Assembly: GCA_943138885.2 (NCBI GenBank)
Contig: OW964554.2
Location: forward strand, 46,463,769 to 46,527,768
Source of the DNA: Tholera decimalis
Lineage: Eukaryota; Arthropoda; Insecta; Lepidoptera; Noctuidae
Reading direction: 5' to 3'
Length of the DNA stretch: 64,000 nt
Shown here piece after piece: positions 54,757 to 64,000 of the stretch. The notes beneath the pieces are model-generated. The model was not told the origin of the DNA and did no database searches. It was given only the letters and a program-made list of their open reading frames with translations. The translations under genes and the position numbers were made by a program. Positions within the stretch are counted from its first letter, which is position 1. Every line of letters starts with the position of its first letter.

Positions 54757-55325
54757 AAATTGGTGCTCAAACCACTGCTCAAACCAGCAAACTTGTTTGC
54801 CGCCCTCTTTGCGGAGTTTTCACGTCTGGATAGTAGTGGCGCTCACCCTCCTGATGCTCCTATTGGATGCGAGACGTGTATGTTGGACATTCGCATCCAT
54901 CAGAAGGACGTCCATAGAGTGCTGCGTAATCTTGACGTGAACAAAGCTAGTGGCCCCGACGGGATACCAGCAATTGTTCATAGAACTTGTGCGCCTGAAT
55001 TGTCTCCAATCTTGACACGCCTGTTTCGCCTTTCGCTAGATGACCGGAAAGGTGCTGAAAGCATGGAAGCTGGCTAACGTTCAGACTGTACCCAAAAAGG
55101 GCAGTCGTGCTGACCCGGCCAACTACAGGCCTATTTCAGTCACGTCCATACTCTGTAAGAGTATGGAGCGTGTACTTAATAGTAAGCTCCTGGCATACCT
55201 AGAAGCCAACGATATCCTCAGTGACCGACAATACGGTTTTCGCAAAAAACCGGTCAACTGGGGATCTTCTAGCGTATGCCATTAATATCTGGAGCGACGC
55301 CATTGAGAAGCAAGGGGAAGCACTT
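54757..55325 (+). pseudogene. LINE-A RT, N-terminal motifs
   Basis: NLFAALFAEFSRLDSSGAHP, VHRVLRNLDVNKASGPDGIP, then after a frame change VPKKGSRADPANYRPISVTS and SDRQYGFRKK, then AYAINIWSDAIEKQGEALAV. These are RT motifs 0-2 of a Jockey/CR1-type enzyme. It is cut at 55325, immediately before the expected catalytic D of motif A. Confidence 0.85.
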
Positions 55326-55329
55326 GCTG

Positions 55330-56700
55330 TTTCTTCTTCGGCTTTTTGAATTCAACAAGATTTATCTCGAAGCTAGAAGACAATGTCCTCAACAATACAT
55401 CAAAGTGTTTGATGATTATAACATCCAATCCTGTGATCTGAGCACTCAGTTCGGGGTTCCCGAAAAAACGTCGAGCTTTGTTTCTATCATTTGTGGAACT
55501 AAATCCTGGCTTTGGCTTGTCCACAATTAATCCCGTTTCATGCTTGAATCGTTGTTTGATTTCGTCTGATCGTTGTTTTACACTTGCTTTTTCCTCTGAA
55601 GACTCCTCTGAGCCATTTCTTAATATCTAACTTATAACTAATGTGTAAAAAGCACTCAAACGAACGAATCCAAGCATGTAATGTTGACAAACCCAAGCCA
55701 AAATTATCTTGATTCATCATTCTGGGAGTGGCCCCACAAATATAGCATTTCTGCGATGAATGTGTCTCTGTCAAAGCATTGCACACTTTTCCATCAGTCA
55801 TAGTCAGCAGAAGCTTGTGCTTAACAGAAATTTCAGAACCACCAAGATCATAAGATGTAGCCTCCAAGTAGTCGTTTATTTATCTCAAAACCTTATTTGT
55901 TTCGATTTTTGTCAATTCCGTTGTTTCTTTGGCAAAAATGAATTTAATTGGACGACAAAACATCGTCGATGATGGACGAGGATTTTGCCAGATAATGTTG
56001 TTACTCTCGTCGATTAACCTTAGAGGAACCAACGAATAAACAAAAAGGAACTCATCAGTGCCTTCGCTGTTTTCGAATCTTTGTTTGTAAGCACTATGAC
56101 CGGAACTTCCGTCACATCCCCATTTACTTATAAGAGATGTTGTGTGATAAACGATGAATTGGGTATTAGATTGGGGAGCACACTTGTGACAACTTCTCTC
56201 TGAGCTTCTACTAAACGTTCTGCTGTTTTATTCAAAATAGCTTGTAGCTCAATTTCTGCTCGAGATTGTGTCAAAACAATGTGCTCCTCAGAAGGATAAT
56301 ATGCTTTTTTTGATTTAACAATGCAATCATATGATGGAAACACGTGATGCCCGACTTTCATAATCCACTTTCTAGTCTGTTTATATGAGTGAGTTGTTGA
56401 TTTTGAATCGATATAATACGCTAATGCCTCGTCATTACTTAGCAGTCTATCTCTTGCACAGCACTTGGTTGTTGAAGGCTAATGCATGTACTTACAGAAG
56501 CTGGATTCTCGCGAATGTCCTTTATAACTCTGGCAACGTTTTTATGTCCAGTTGACCGTGCAGTAACCTCTGCAGCTGTCATTAATACCCCAAAAGCCTG
56601 ATAAGTTCGAAAACAAAGAAAAACATGCCTTTTTTTTGAATTCACAGATAGTCTATTTTATGACACATTAAAATATTCTAATAAGAAATTAATATAGTAC
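55330..56700 (-). pseudogene. Transib transposase (RAG1-related), truncated
   Basis: Reading leftwards: ENPASVSTCISL region (56645-56439), SNDEALAYYIDSKSTTHSYK, HHVFPSYDCIVKSKKAYYPS (56361-56128), then KWGCDGSSGHSAYKQRF (first catalytic Asp, ~56112), IIWQNPRPSSTMFCRPIKF, ISVKHKLLLTMTDGKVCNAL (second catalytic Asp, ~55795), CYICGATP (zinc-binding Cys pair), LSTLHAWIRSFECFLHISYK and KARRFFGNPELSAQITGLD. This order is that of Transib transposases, the DDE family related to RAG1. The third catalytic Glu region is missing because the match ends near 55330. Damage: a stop at ~55882, frameshifts near 56445 and 55530. GTATGT at ~56705 and TTATCAGG at ~56598 could mark an intron. Confidence 0.88.
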
Positions 56701-56994
56701 ATACCTTCGGAAGTAAAATCCATCACTAAAACTTTTCACAAAATTAGAACTGCCACCATGAGATATTTAGTGCAAGTGTCGCAAAAATGCAACTGACCAA
56801 TTTCTTTAATTGCATTTACCTCATTACTGTTTTTCACTTACTTTCCTCCAGTCGGTGATCAAGGTCAGCGGAGGTGCACGAGCGGGAACCGGTGTAGGAT
56901 AACGGGACGGTATTTGGACATGTGGTCAAAAAATATTTGTTATTAGATCGTAACTACCATAATAAATTTTATCTAAACAGAGACCTCCCGCCAC
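56701..56994. other. Possible Transib 5' flank, no feature recognised
   Basis: 56840-56900 is GC-richer (GGTGATCAAGGTCAGCGGAG), but no Transib-type terminal repeat could be identified. Confidence 0.35.
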
Positions 56995-57193
56995 CTCGCG
57001 TCTGTCTGTCTGTTTGAACGCGATAAAAAGCACATTAGATTTTGATACGGTTTTCACCAAATACACGGCAATGATATATAGTAGTCATTTGAGTTTGTAC
57101 CGTTACATCAGACGGCGCTATGTTCTCCACATAAATATACTGATGGGATATTTTCCGAGATACACGCGGTCGAAGTCGCGGGCAAAAGCTAGT
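56995..57193 (+). mobile_element. Helitron 3' part
   Basis: Contains CTGTCTGTCTGTTTGAACGC and ends CGAAGTCGCGGGCAAAAGCTAG followed by T, a canonical Helitron 3' terminus. The 5' end is missing. Confidence 0.7.
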
Positions 57194-57411
57194 TGTAAAT
57201 ATGTGTCATTTTATTGTGACCATCAAAACGATCTGGTCCTCTTTACACAGGATTTATGGAGGCAGTCGCGATACTCGCAGTACACACGAAGAGCGTCCGG
57301 AAAGATCTGACCAACAGATTTGTAGTACTTTTTGTGGCAGCAATTTGGAAACCACTAATGTTTCAATATATTTTATTGTATTACTGTTTGGTTTGTGACA
57401 GAAACACTTTT

Positions 57412-57655
57412 TAATCAACTTCAAAAAATGGAGGAGGTCCTCACTTATTCGGAATCTGTTTTTTTTATGTATGTTCTCCGATTACTCGAAGACTACTGGA
57501 CCTATTTGGAAAATTCTTTTTTTATTTGAAAAGGTATACTTTCTAGTTCGTTCCATTGTCATGAAGTCAGGATCTGACGATGGAATCCTGGAGAAATCGC
57601 GGGAACTCTTCAATTATTATAGGCACACCTGTAGCAATTTGGGTATTTTTATTAA
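57412..57655 (+). mobile_element. Family G fragment
   Basis: TTTTTAATCAACTTCAAAAA start through TATAGGCACACCTGTAGCAA; truncated at the junction with YqaJ-like sequence. Confidence 0.65.
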
Positions 57656-57659
57656 AAAA

Positions 57660-57840
57660 ACATAAATGGTATTATCAAATTCAAGGGCAGTTGCGTATTA
57701 CTAGGCAAGACTGGTAAATTAAAGTTTGAAATCATTGAAAAGGAATTTTAATTCTGAAAGGAAAAAATGGAAACCCACTTAATTCGATTTTACAAAAATT
57801 GTCTTCTTCCAGAATTGATTGATCCCAAGACGGGTAAGAA
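57660..57840 (+). pseudogene. Second copy of the YqaJ-like nuclease, C-terminal scrap
   Basis: WYYQIQGQLRITRQDW (57668-57715) and, in another frame, KMETHLIRFYKNCLLPELID (57769-57828) match YYQIQGQLHITK and EMEEKLCIFYTECLLPELVD in the nuclease at 62250-63000. About eight residues (the region of CLFGIWTG) are deleted between them, and stops and frameshifts are present. The upstream catalytic PD..ExK region is absent. It lies on the opposite strand, 4.4 kb from the larger copy. Confidence 0.8.
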
Positions 57841-58169
57841 ATATGGAGTTACGAGCTCATTCCTCATATATTCCAAGAATATATTAAACATAAGAAATTG
57901 ATTTTTAATATTAAAATATTGTTCCACCCAGCTTTTGTCAAGATCGCTAATGCTATCATACCAAGGAAATGAAACACACGGTGAACAGTTTAATTGGCGA
58001 AATCTTTGATTTTGAACCCCATTCGTTATTAGCGACCCCGAAAACCACGAAATTACACACCTACCAAACAGAATGGACCCAAACTTGATAAGCTATTCTT
58101 ATCGTCTAGGATCTTCAAGAGCGGTTGCTGTATTCCTGCAGGCCACTCCACTGAGTTCGTATAATTATA
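57841..58169. other. No recognisable feature
   Basis: AT-rich, with a short GAACCCCATTCGTTATTAGC patch. Could be further decayed YqaJ-element flank, but nothing aligns by eye. Confidence 0.35.
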
Positions 58170-58415
58170 ATATCTCATCGTATCTAACAATACAAGCTCG
58201 AACTTGGTTGATATACCGTCTTGTCAAGCGCTTCTCCTCCACATTTATTGTGCGCACAGCCAAGCTGTGGAATTCTCTGCCGGCTTCTGTTTTCCCTGCC
58301 ATCTTTGAGTCTTTAAAGCAAAAGGAAATAGGTATCTTCTGAGCTCGCTCGTTCCATTGTAGACCTCATCTATCGGTTACCATCAGGCGAGATCGAGGTC
58401 AAGAGTGGGCTCATT
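58170..58415 (+). mobile_element. LINE-A relative, 3' end
   Basis: Encodes LVKRFSSTFIVRTAKLWNSL and PASVFPAIFESLK, then a different 3' tail from the main LINE-A group (GGTTACCATCAGGCGAGATC). A sister subfamily. Confidence 0.75.
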
Positions 58416-58789
58416 CGTAAAAATTGGACAAATGCGAGTCAGACTCGTCCATGAAGGGTTCCGTAGTAACTACGCCAAATAACTTTGTTTTTCATAGTGT
58501 TTGTATAAAATACAAAGTTATATTTGCGGTTTTAGAAAATGTGCTAAATCTCAAAAACTACTGACCCGATGTCATTCAAACCATTTTAATGAAAGTTTTC
58601 ATTAAAACCTACAGCATATTTTTTTATTCTATTATAAAAGTTAGAGAGGGGCGACACATTTTACCACTTTGGAAGCGTATATCTTTTAAACGATTGACTT
58701 TAAGAAGAAGTAGTTTTAAGAACCGATATAATTTTTAAAGACCTGTCTATAGATACCGCACACGAAAAGGTTTGATGAAAAAAAAAAAC

Positions 58790-59512
58790 CCGTGTGGCAC
58801 TCGGGGACTGCCGCGGTAAAGCTTATTGCATAGAATTTTTTATCAACTTATGCAATTATATTTATTTATATATTTTTTTATTTATGCTGTTTTTTTTTCT
58901 TTGATATTAACTCAAGTTACCGGGTCAATTATACCACATTTTTAGTTTTAAGCTATTTCTCGCGGCGTTGACATTTTAGACTTTCTTTCTCCTATAAAAA
59001 AATGTAAATGTTTCTTATTTTATTCAACAAAATATTTACAAAATATCTAAATCCATACTAATATTATAAATGTGAAAGTAACTCTGTCTGTCTGTGTGTT
59101 ACCTTTTCACGCCTAAACCGCTGAACCGATTTAGATGAAATTTGGCGTGGGAATAGTTTAGGACTCTGGGAAGGACGTAGGATAGTTTTTATCCCGAAAT
59201 TCCTACGGGTTCGGGATTTACGCGGGAACCCCCTTCCACGCGAACGAAGTCGCGGGCAGAAGCTAGTAAGTATAATATAAAAGTACTTTCAATAAAAAAG
59301 AAATCATAAAAAGATATGATGAGACCCTGGGTTTGATCCAAAATACTGACGGTTACCAATCCGATTCTTTACTAAACACGCTAATAGAACGTTAGTAACC
59401 CGAATTGAAATAACTGACCATATTCGACCGTATTAGGTTTTATTTTCGTTACGGAATTTCTTGATTCGGTCGCCGCGCTCAAAGCCCGCGATAAAAGCTA
59501 TGCAATAGCTTA
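58790..59512. mobile_element. Insertion with inverted TTGCATAG ends, carrying a Helitron
   Basis: The left end has GCGGTAAAGCTTATTGCATAG and the right end CTATGCAATAGCTTAAAAAT; GC-rich outer words (GACTGCCGCGG / CCGCGCTCAAAGC) are not perfectly complementary. Class unknown. The Helitron at 59052-59266 lies within. Confidence 0.45.
59052..59266 (+). mobile_element. Non-autonomous Helitron, 215 bp
   Basis: Starts TCCATACTAATATTATAAAT after A, ends GGGCAGAAGCTAG before T; contains ACCGATTTAGATGAAATTTG. Confidence 0.88.
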
Positions 59513-59760
59513 AAAATATTTTAGGTTCAGTTCCATGTATGAGGAGCCCCCCTTAAATTTATATATTTTTGTCTATCAATCGGAAAGCGGTTCAACTCAG
59601 CGGAACAGAATACATCTACCTACCAAGTTTCACATGTAGGTAGTCATAACAGTTTCAGAATAAAATGGCTGTGACTTACGGACGGACGGGCAGATAGACA
59701 GACATGACGAAACTATAAGGGTTCTGTTTTTGCCAATCGGCTACGAAACCATAATAAAAA

Positions 59761-60339
59761 AAAACTGCACATTTACATCTTGTTGTCAAAGAGATTCAGT
59801 ACCAGTCATCGAAGTGTACCTACAAGTCACTCCAATAATTTCATGACATCAAACAGCACACAAAATAAATGCAACCATGAAGCCATTAAAAAAAAATTAA
59901 ATAATCTAAAGTATCTAAATGACTTTACGTACCCATAATTCGCGGAGCTATTCGTACGTTTGTGTGTGTTTGAGCCTTGTCTATGTAGTGATGCGATTTA
60001 ATACCTATCAATTTTGAACATGCGTCCTTAAGGTGAAAGGATAGCTCAACGTCCTTGAGCATTGAACGTGAAACAAGCGGCCAGTGCTGACCACCCCGAG
60101 CGCCCGCGCGCTCCCCCGAGCGTCATAGGTATCACCGGACGCAGATACGTTCGAAGCATTTTTGTCGCTACCTATTAGCTTTTATCATCATAAATCGATT
60201 GAATATAGTCGGACTCAGAACATTTGCAATGCTTGTTTTGAGAACAAAATATTCTTTAGTGAATAAAGTTATAGTAGTTAGAGTGAATCAAAATATAAAA
60301 AATATCAATTTGTTTTTGTGAAAATAAATAATAACGCTT
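59761..60339. other. Unique-looking DNA with a small GC-rich island
   Basis: 60085-60130 (GCTGACCACCCCGAGCGCCC region) is strongly GC-rich and matches no repeat in the window. No open frame of note. A promoter or first exon is conceivable but unproven. Confidence 0.35.
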
Positions 60340-60798
60340 TTATCAACCGACGACAAAAAAAAGGAGGAGGTTATCAATTTGACGCGTATATTTTTTTTTA
60401 ATGTATGTTCACCGATTACTCAAAGACGGCTGAACCGATTTGAAAAAATATTTTTTGTTTGAAAGGGTATACTTCGAAATTGGTCCCATTGTCATTTAGT
60501 CAGGATCTGATGATGGGATCCTGGAGAAATCGAGGGAACTCTTCAAATATTATAGGCACACCTATAGTGATTTGAGTATTTTTTATAGTAACTTGTGTAG
60601 TTGCATTCGAAAAGCACAATTTGTGAAGTGGACCTGATGATGAATACAACAGATGGCCACTGGAACTACTCAATATATAAGTAGGAATAATAAGTATTTC
60701 AAGTCTTCCGCTTCGATTACGTGAATGTGGTTAGTTATTTTTCACTTTGCAGTGTTTTTTGGGAGTCGTTTTAATTTTTGGTAAAAAGTTTTTATAAT
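60340..60798 (+). mobile_element. Family G repeat
   Basis: ACCGACGACAAAAAAAAGGA start, ATTATAGGCACACCTATAGT core, GGTAAAAAGTTTTTATAATG end. Confidence 0.7.
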
Positions 60799-60804
60799 GT
60801 ACTA

Positions 60805-61525
60805 AAAAAATTGGCCAAGTGCGAGTCAGACTCGCCCATGAAGGGTTTCGTAGTAACCATAATAATATAATATATGTATATTTATTTGACGAATAAAAAA
60901 ACCTATAAATTTCTTAAAACTAGCTTATTTACATTTTTACAACTACGCTAAATAACTTTGTTTTTCATAGAGTTTGTATGAATTACAAAGTTATATTTGC
61001 GGTTTTAGAAAATATGCTGTATCTCAAAAATTGCAGACCCGATTTCGTTCAAACCAATTTTGGTTGAAAGTTTACATTAAGATCTACAGACATATATTTT
61101 TTTTTAGATTTTTCACTCCATTATTATAGACGCTAGAGGGGGGGACACACATTTTACCACTTTGGAAGCTTATATCTCTTAAACCATTGAGTTTATGAAA
61201 AAGTGGTTTTAGAAACCCTTATATCATTTTTAAAGACCTGTCTATGGATACGTATGGGTTTCATGAAAAAATATATTCTCAGTTCTAGTTCCATGTATGG
61301 GGACCCCCCTTTATTTTAAATATTTTTTCTATTTTTTCTTAAAATCGGAAAGCAGTTTACAGAATACATCTACTTACTAAGTTTCACATGTATACTCTTA
61401 ATAGTTTCGGAATAAAATGGCTGTGACATACGGACGGACGGACGGACAGACAGACAGAGACGGACAGACATATCGAAACTATAAGGGTTCCGTTTTTTGC
61501 CATTCGGCTACGGAACCCTAATAAA
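60805..61525 (+). mobile_element. Family E repeat, full length
   Basis: Complete copy: TTGGCCAAGTGCGAGTCAGA start, (ACGG)n(ACAG)n stretch at 61430-61465, GGGTTCCGTTTTTTGCCATT and ACGGAACCCTAATAAAAA end. A short reversed GGGTTYCGTAG / CTACGGAACCC pair sits near the two ends. Confidence 0.75.
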
Positions 61526-61531
61526 AAACTG

Positions 61532-61915
61532 TCCGAGTGCGAGTCGGACTCGCCCATGAAGAGTTCCATAGTAGCAAGCAGTTTTTCTTTCAACTTTGTT
61601 TTTCATAGTGTTAATAAAATAAATAAATATATTTCAAACGAACGATATGCATGCCGAACGAGCTGTGGGCCCGTAAACCTCAAGATTGGTGCCCTGAAAC
61701 AGGGACACAAGGTCGCGGCAGACCACGAAGGAGATGGCGGGATGAACTTGATGTCTTCCTTGAGAATTGGAAAGAATTGGCGCACAACCGGGACCGTTGG
61801 AAGGAATGAAGGGAGGCCTTTGCCCAGCAGTGGGACAGTGCAGGCTAAATAATAATAATATTTCAAACAATTGACTTGGAGATAAAATGGTTTGTGTCAT
61901 TTGGCTACGAAACAA
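61532..61915 (+). mobile_element. Family E, deleted copy split by an RTE tail
   Basis: GTCCGAGTGCGAGTCGGACT ... CATAGTGTTAATAAA at the left; GATAAAATGGTTTGTGTCAT and GGCTACGAAACAATAAAAA at the right. Most of the interior is gone. Confidence 0.6.
61640..61857 (+). mobile_element. RTE-clade LINE 3' end
   Basis: Flanked by ATATTTCAAAC at 61629-61639 and 61858-61868. Decayed C-terminus RWRDELDVFLENWKELAHNR DRWKE (two blocks) then REAFAQQWDSAG and stop, with an (AAT)n tail: the typical RTE/BovB ending. Confidence 0.8.
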
Positions 61916-61943
61916 TAAAAAACTAAAATATCAAAATAATATC

Positions 61944-61949
61944 TTTATT
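61944..61949 (-). terminator. Candidate poly(A) signal of the transposase-nuclease locus
   Basis: AATAAA on the minus strand, about 55 bp beyond the last in-frame codon of the locus to its right. Confidence 0.45.
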
Positions 61950-62003
61950 TAATTCAGACAAACATTTAGTTCAGACCATTTAAAAAAAATAGTTAATAAC
62001 TAG

Positions 62004-62249
62004 TCAAAACTCGTTAAATTGCATTTCCCTAACAAACGTAGATTTTAAATGCATAGTTTCAAGTGTATTGTTTTCATTGGAGTTTGACTTCCATATAATA
62101 TCTTCGTTTCTTTTTTCTTCTGTATCATTAGAATTTATTTTCCATGTATTTTCTTTTTCTTCTGTATTACTTTCGTTAGAGCTTGATTTCACTTCATTTT
62201 CTTATTCTATAGATTTTTGTTTCTTTTTTTGTGGCTGGCTAGATTTATC
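62004..62249 (-). pseudogene. Low-complexity acidic tail, same frame as the YqaJ-like nuclease
   Basis: After the stop at 62250 the same frame stays nearly open to 62004: a basic patch (SQPQKKKQKSIE), another stop, then KSSSNESNTEEKENTWKINS-type repeats of Ser/Asn/Glu. The coding strand shows three degenerate units of about 45-55 bp. It is either an ancestral C-terminal extension cut by two stops or simple 3' UTR sequence; frame conservation favours the former. Confidence 0.45.
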
Positions 62250-63003
62250 TTAACTTTCAATATTCATACATTTTCGCTTTTCTTTGAGAGTATTTTCTTC
62301 GATCGCACCTTGATTAAATTTGGGATCTTGTATTTTCTGATTTCGTGGGAACCTGGGATCAACCAGTTCAGGAAGCAGACATTCCGTGTAAAATATGCAC
62401 AATTTTTCTTCCATTTCGTTGGCCCAGAAATTATCATCTTTGTGAATCCATTCTATCCATAGAGGTCGATCCTCCCCAGTCCAAATGCCAAACAAACATT
62501 CCGATCTTTTGGTTATATGCAATTGTCCCTGTATTTGGTAATAACAAGCATGCGTTTTGTTTATAACCAACTCTCCTTTATTAATTTTATAAAATGATAT
62601 TTTTTTATTCTCTACAGCTTCTCTGATACTTTTATTGAATGCTGTTATAGGGCATTTAATTTCCACTATTGTATTGGCTCCAATCAAGTCATCCGGTGTG
62701 GCTCCAAGATAATGGATATCTTCGTCCATAAAAAGTCCACACGGTTCAATTTGGACATTTAGTTGTCTTGCTAACTGATCCAGAGCTTTTTTTTCATTTT
62801 CTTTGCCATGCTTTATTGAATTGACATGTGATATAGTTTTCTTATAAAGCATGTCTTTTATAAGATTTGAGCAACTAACACTCTTACGTCTTTTCACCAC
62901 TCTACCAAAATTTGAAGCAGTTAATAGGCTTCGCCTAAGCTCTAACCACTCAGAACAAGAGCTTTGTAGAACAGTATCTCGCTCAATTTTTTGCCTTTCT
63001 TCT
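62250..63003 (-). pseudogene. YqaJ/lambda-exonuclease-like nuclease domain
   Basis: The frame opens with EERQKIERDTVLQSSCSEWL and ELRRSLLTASNFGRVVKRRK, the N-terminal signature of eukaryotic YqaJ-like proteins, then HGKENEKKA, CGLFMDEDIHYLGATPDDLI, VEIKCPITAF and HACYYQIQGQLHITK. The PD-(D/E)xK nuclease residues are all visible: Glu in the GKENE block, Asp of TPDD, Glu and Lys of VEIKC, and the Gln of YYQIQ. The family makes 5'-3' exonucleases in phages and viruses and occurs in insect repetitive genes; activity here is inferred. It joins the transposase part through a one-base slip in an A9 run near 63012, and ends at a stop at 62250. Confidence 0.88.
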
Positions 63004-64000
63004 TTAGTTTTTTTTTAAATTTTGCAAGAAGGTCTCTTTTTCATTTTCAAAGATTTCAGCAGACATATCGGGTTTTTCACAATTTTCGCCATAAGTTTGA
63101 TCCCCAGCTTTTGTAAATAAGACTCTGTTTTTTTTTCTATAATATTTTCTTAATGCTTTCATGCGTTTTATTCTCCTATCTTCTAACTTTCTCACACTTC
63201 CTCGCGGACTATGCCCTGCGATAGATTTATACACAGTTGACAACCTTTGTGTGTATTAAAAGAAACAACAGCAGCATGGCACCTGGCTTGATAAGAGCCA
63301 CCCTTGCTGAAGTTAACCCGTTTACCACCGACGAGCTTGGCCACAATGCTGTTATAGCGCTCCACATTGTTACTGTCCATGTCATGTATTAAACTTGGAG
63401 AATGTGCTGCCACATATGACATTATCAGACTTATTTTGGACCATAATGTACTGGTGAAAAAGTCTTTAGAAACATCTGAAGGCTGTTCACTACCCACGGA
63501 ATTACAAAAAAAAGCTTTGCATCTTGTATGATCATCAAACGCGTGATGATGAGCTAGCAGTATGTTAGTATATAATGGCTCTATTTTACACCGTCTTTCT
63601 GATTCTGTATCTGCTTTATGAGCGTATATGATTTTTCGGATACACCTTCTTATGATCATTATACGTTTGGTTGTTACAAATTTTCTGAACCTACACAGGT
63701 ATTTGGTATCCGTTTGTAGAGCCATAAGTTTGTTGCATAGATTTCGAAGAATGTGGTTACGACATTCAATTTTTTCTATAGTGACGTGAGGATATGGTCG
63801 ACTTTTTAATAGTTTTGCATATGTACTAGAATCCCCATCGGAAACCATTCTGGCGTAAATCAAGTTATGCATATCAATGGAACACCTAAAACCCTCGACG
63901 AGAATTTCTGATTCCATAGCCGTGGATGGTCCACTATAGTTTTTATAGCATTTATGTGTTTTAGGTTCTTGTTTCCTATTTTCTGCTTGAGCACAAATTG
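63004..64000 (-). pseudogene. Mutator-like transposase domain, partial at window edge
   Basis: Enters from beyond 64000 with HKCYKNYSGPSTAMESEILV (a Cys/His-type block and conserved Trp/Tyr region). The catalytic-type VSDGDSSTYAKL, IECRNHILRNLCNKL, a His/Cys-containing region (HHHAFDDHTRCKAFFCNS) and the acidic motif MDSNNVERYNSIVAKLVGGK follow, ending near YQARCHAAVVSFNTHKG. A one-base slip near 63243 moves the frame to LSTVYKSIAGHSPRGSVRKL, which runs on to 63004. This matches the Mutator-like domain of insect proteins that also carry YqaJ. DDE roles for the D and E residues are by analogy with MULE transposases. N-terminus not in the window. Confidence 0.82.

Larger units (their letters stand above)
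52486..55325 (+). mobile_element. LINE-A with 5' UTR, endonuclease and N-terminal RT
   Basis: The only LINE-A copy here that retains a 5' region. The GC-rich leader (52486-53060) is followed by endonuclease, linker and RT motifs, ending at 55325 in GEALAV just before RT motif A. A LINE-C fragment (54332-54756) and a palindrome (53943-54004) interrupt it. It stops where Transib sequence begins; its 3' half is missing, which is unusual for a LINE. Confidence 0.85.
58425..59760 (+). mobile_element. Family E repeat, split
   Basis: The left part 58425-58788 (AAATGCGAGTCAGACTCGTC ... CACACGAAAAGGTTTGATG) and right part 59513-59760 (GTTCAGTTCCATGTATGAGG ... CGGACGGGCAGATAGACAGA) are adjacent segments of family E, separated by a ~720-bp insertion. 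Confidence 0.7.

Overview
The window looks like a transposon-packed stretch of a moth or butterfly (Lepidoptera) genome. It is AT-rich, has no bacterial-type gene layout, and I could not support any intact host protein-coding gene. The lepidopteran assignment rests on repeat types seen throughout: short Helitrons that begin TCTATACTAATATTATAAA and end CTAG between a host A and T, tRNA-derived SINEs, and non-LTR retrotransposons typical of that order. No species can be named from sequence alone. Family letters used below (LINE-A, LINE-B, LINE-C; D, E, F, G) are labels for repeats recognised by comparing copies inside the window.

Layout. 0-25 kb: scattered remnants (LINE-A 3' ends, SINEs, Helitrons, MITEs, families D-G, a solo LTR), with several kb of anonymous AT-rich DNA. 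25.5-35.3 kb: a nested stack. An old Helitron contains a family-D element, which contains a full-length CR1-type retrotransposon (minus strand, ORF1 plus ORF2). That CR1 is broken by a hAT transposon, an LTR-like composite element and a second Helitron. Removing each of these three with one copy of its target duplication restores the CR1 reading frame exactly, so their boundaries and order are well supported. 35-43 kb: more LINE-A, LINE-C, F and G copies and a 1.1-kb inverted-repeat element. 43.7-45.8 kb: a mariner transposase pseudogene with a LINE inserted six codons from the end of its reading frame. 46.5-55.3 kb: a Harbinger-type MITE, LINE-A copies (one with its 5' end, endonuclease and part of its RT), and families E and G. 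55.3-56.7 kb: a degraded Transib (RAG1-related) transposase. 57-62 kb: repeats again. 62-64 kb: a minus-strand locus encoding a Mutator-like transposase domain followed by a YqaJ/lambda-exonuclease-type nuclease, running off the right edge; a second, decayed piece of the same nuclease lies at 57.66-57.84 kb.

Nothing here works as a host pathway. The coding sequences are mobilisation machinery: the CR1 ORF1 RNA-binding protein with its endonuclease/RT, and transposases of the mariner, hAT, Transib and Mutator-like groups, most with frameshifts or stops. The most unusual items are the transposase-plus-YqaJ locus, the LTR-like composite whose ends occur both as direct and as inverted repeats, and a recurring signature of perfect short palindromes (17-29 bp arms, 4-5 nt spacers). 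Three of these are clearly templated inverted insertions inside LINE coding sequence.
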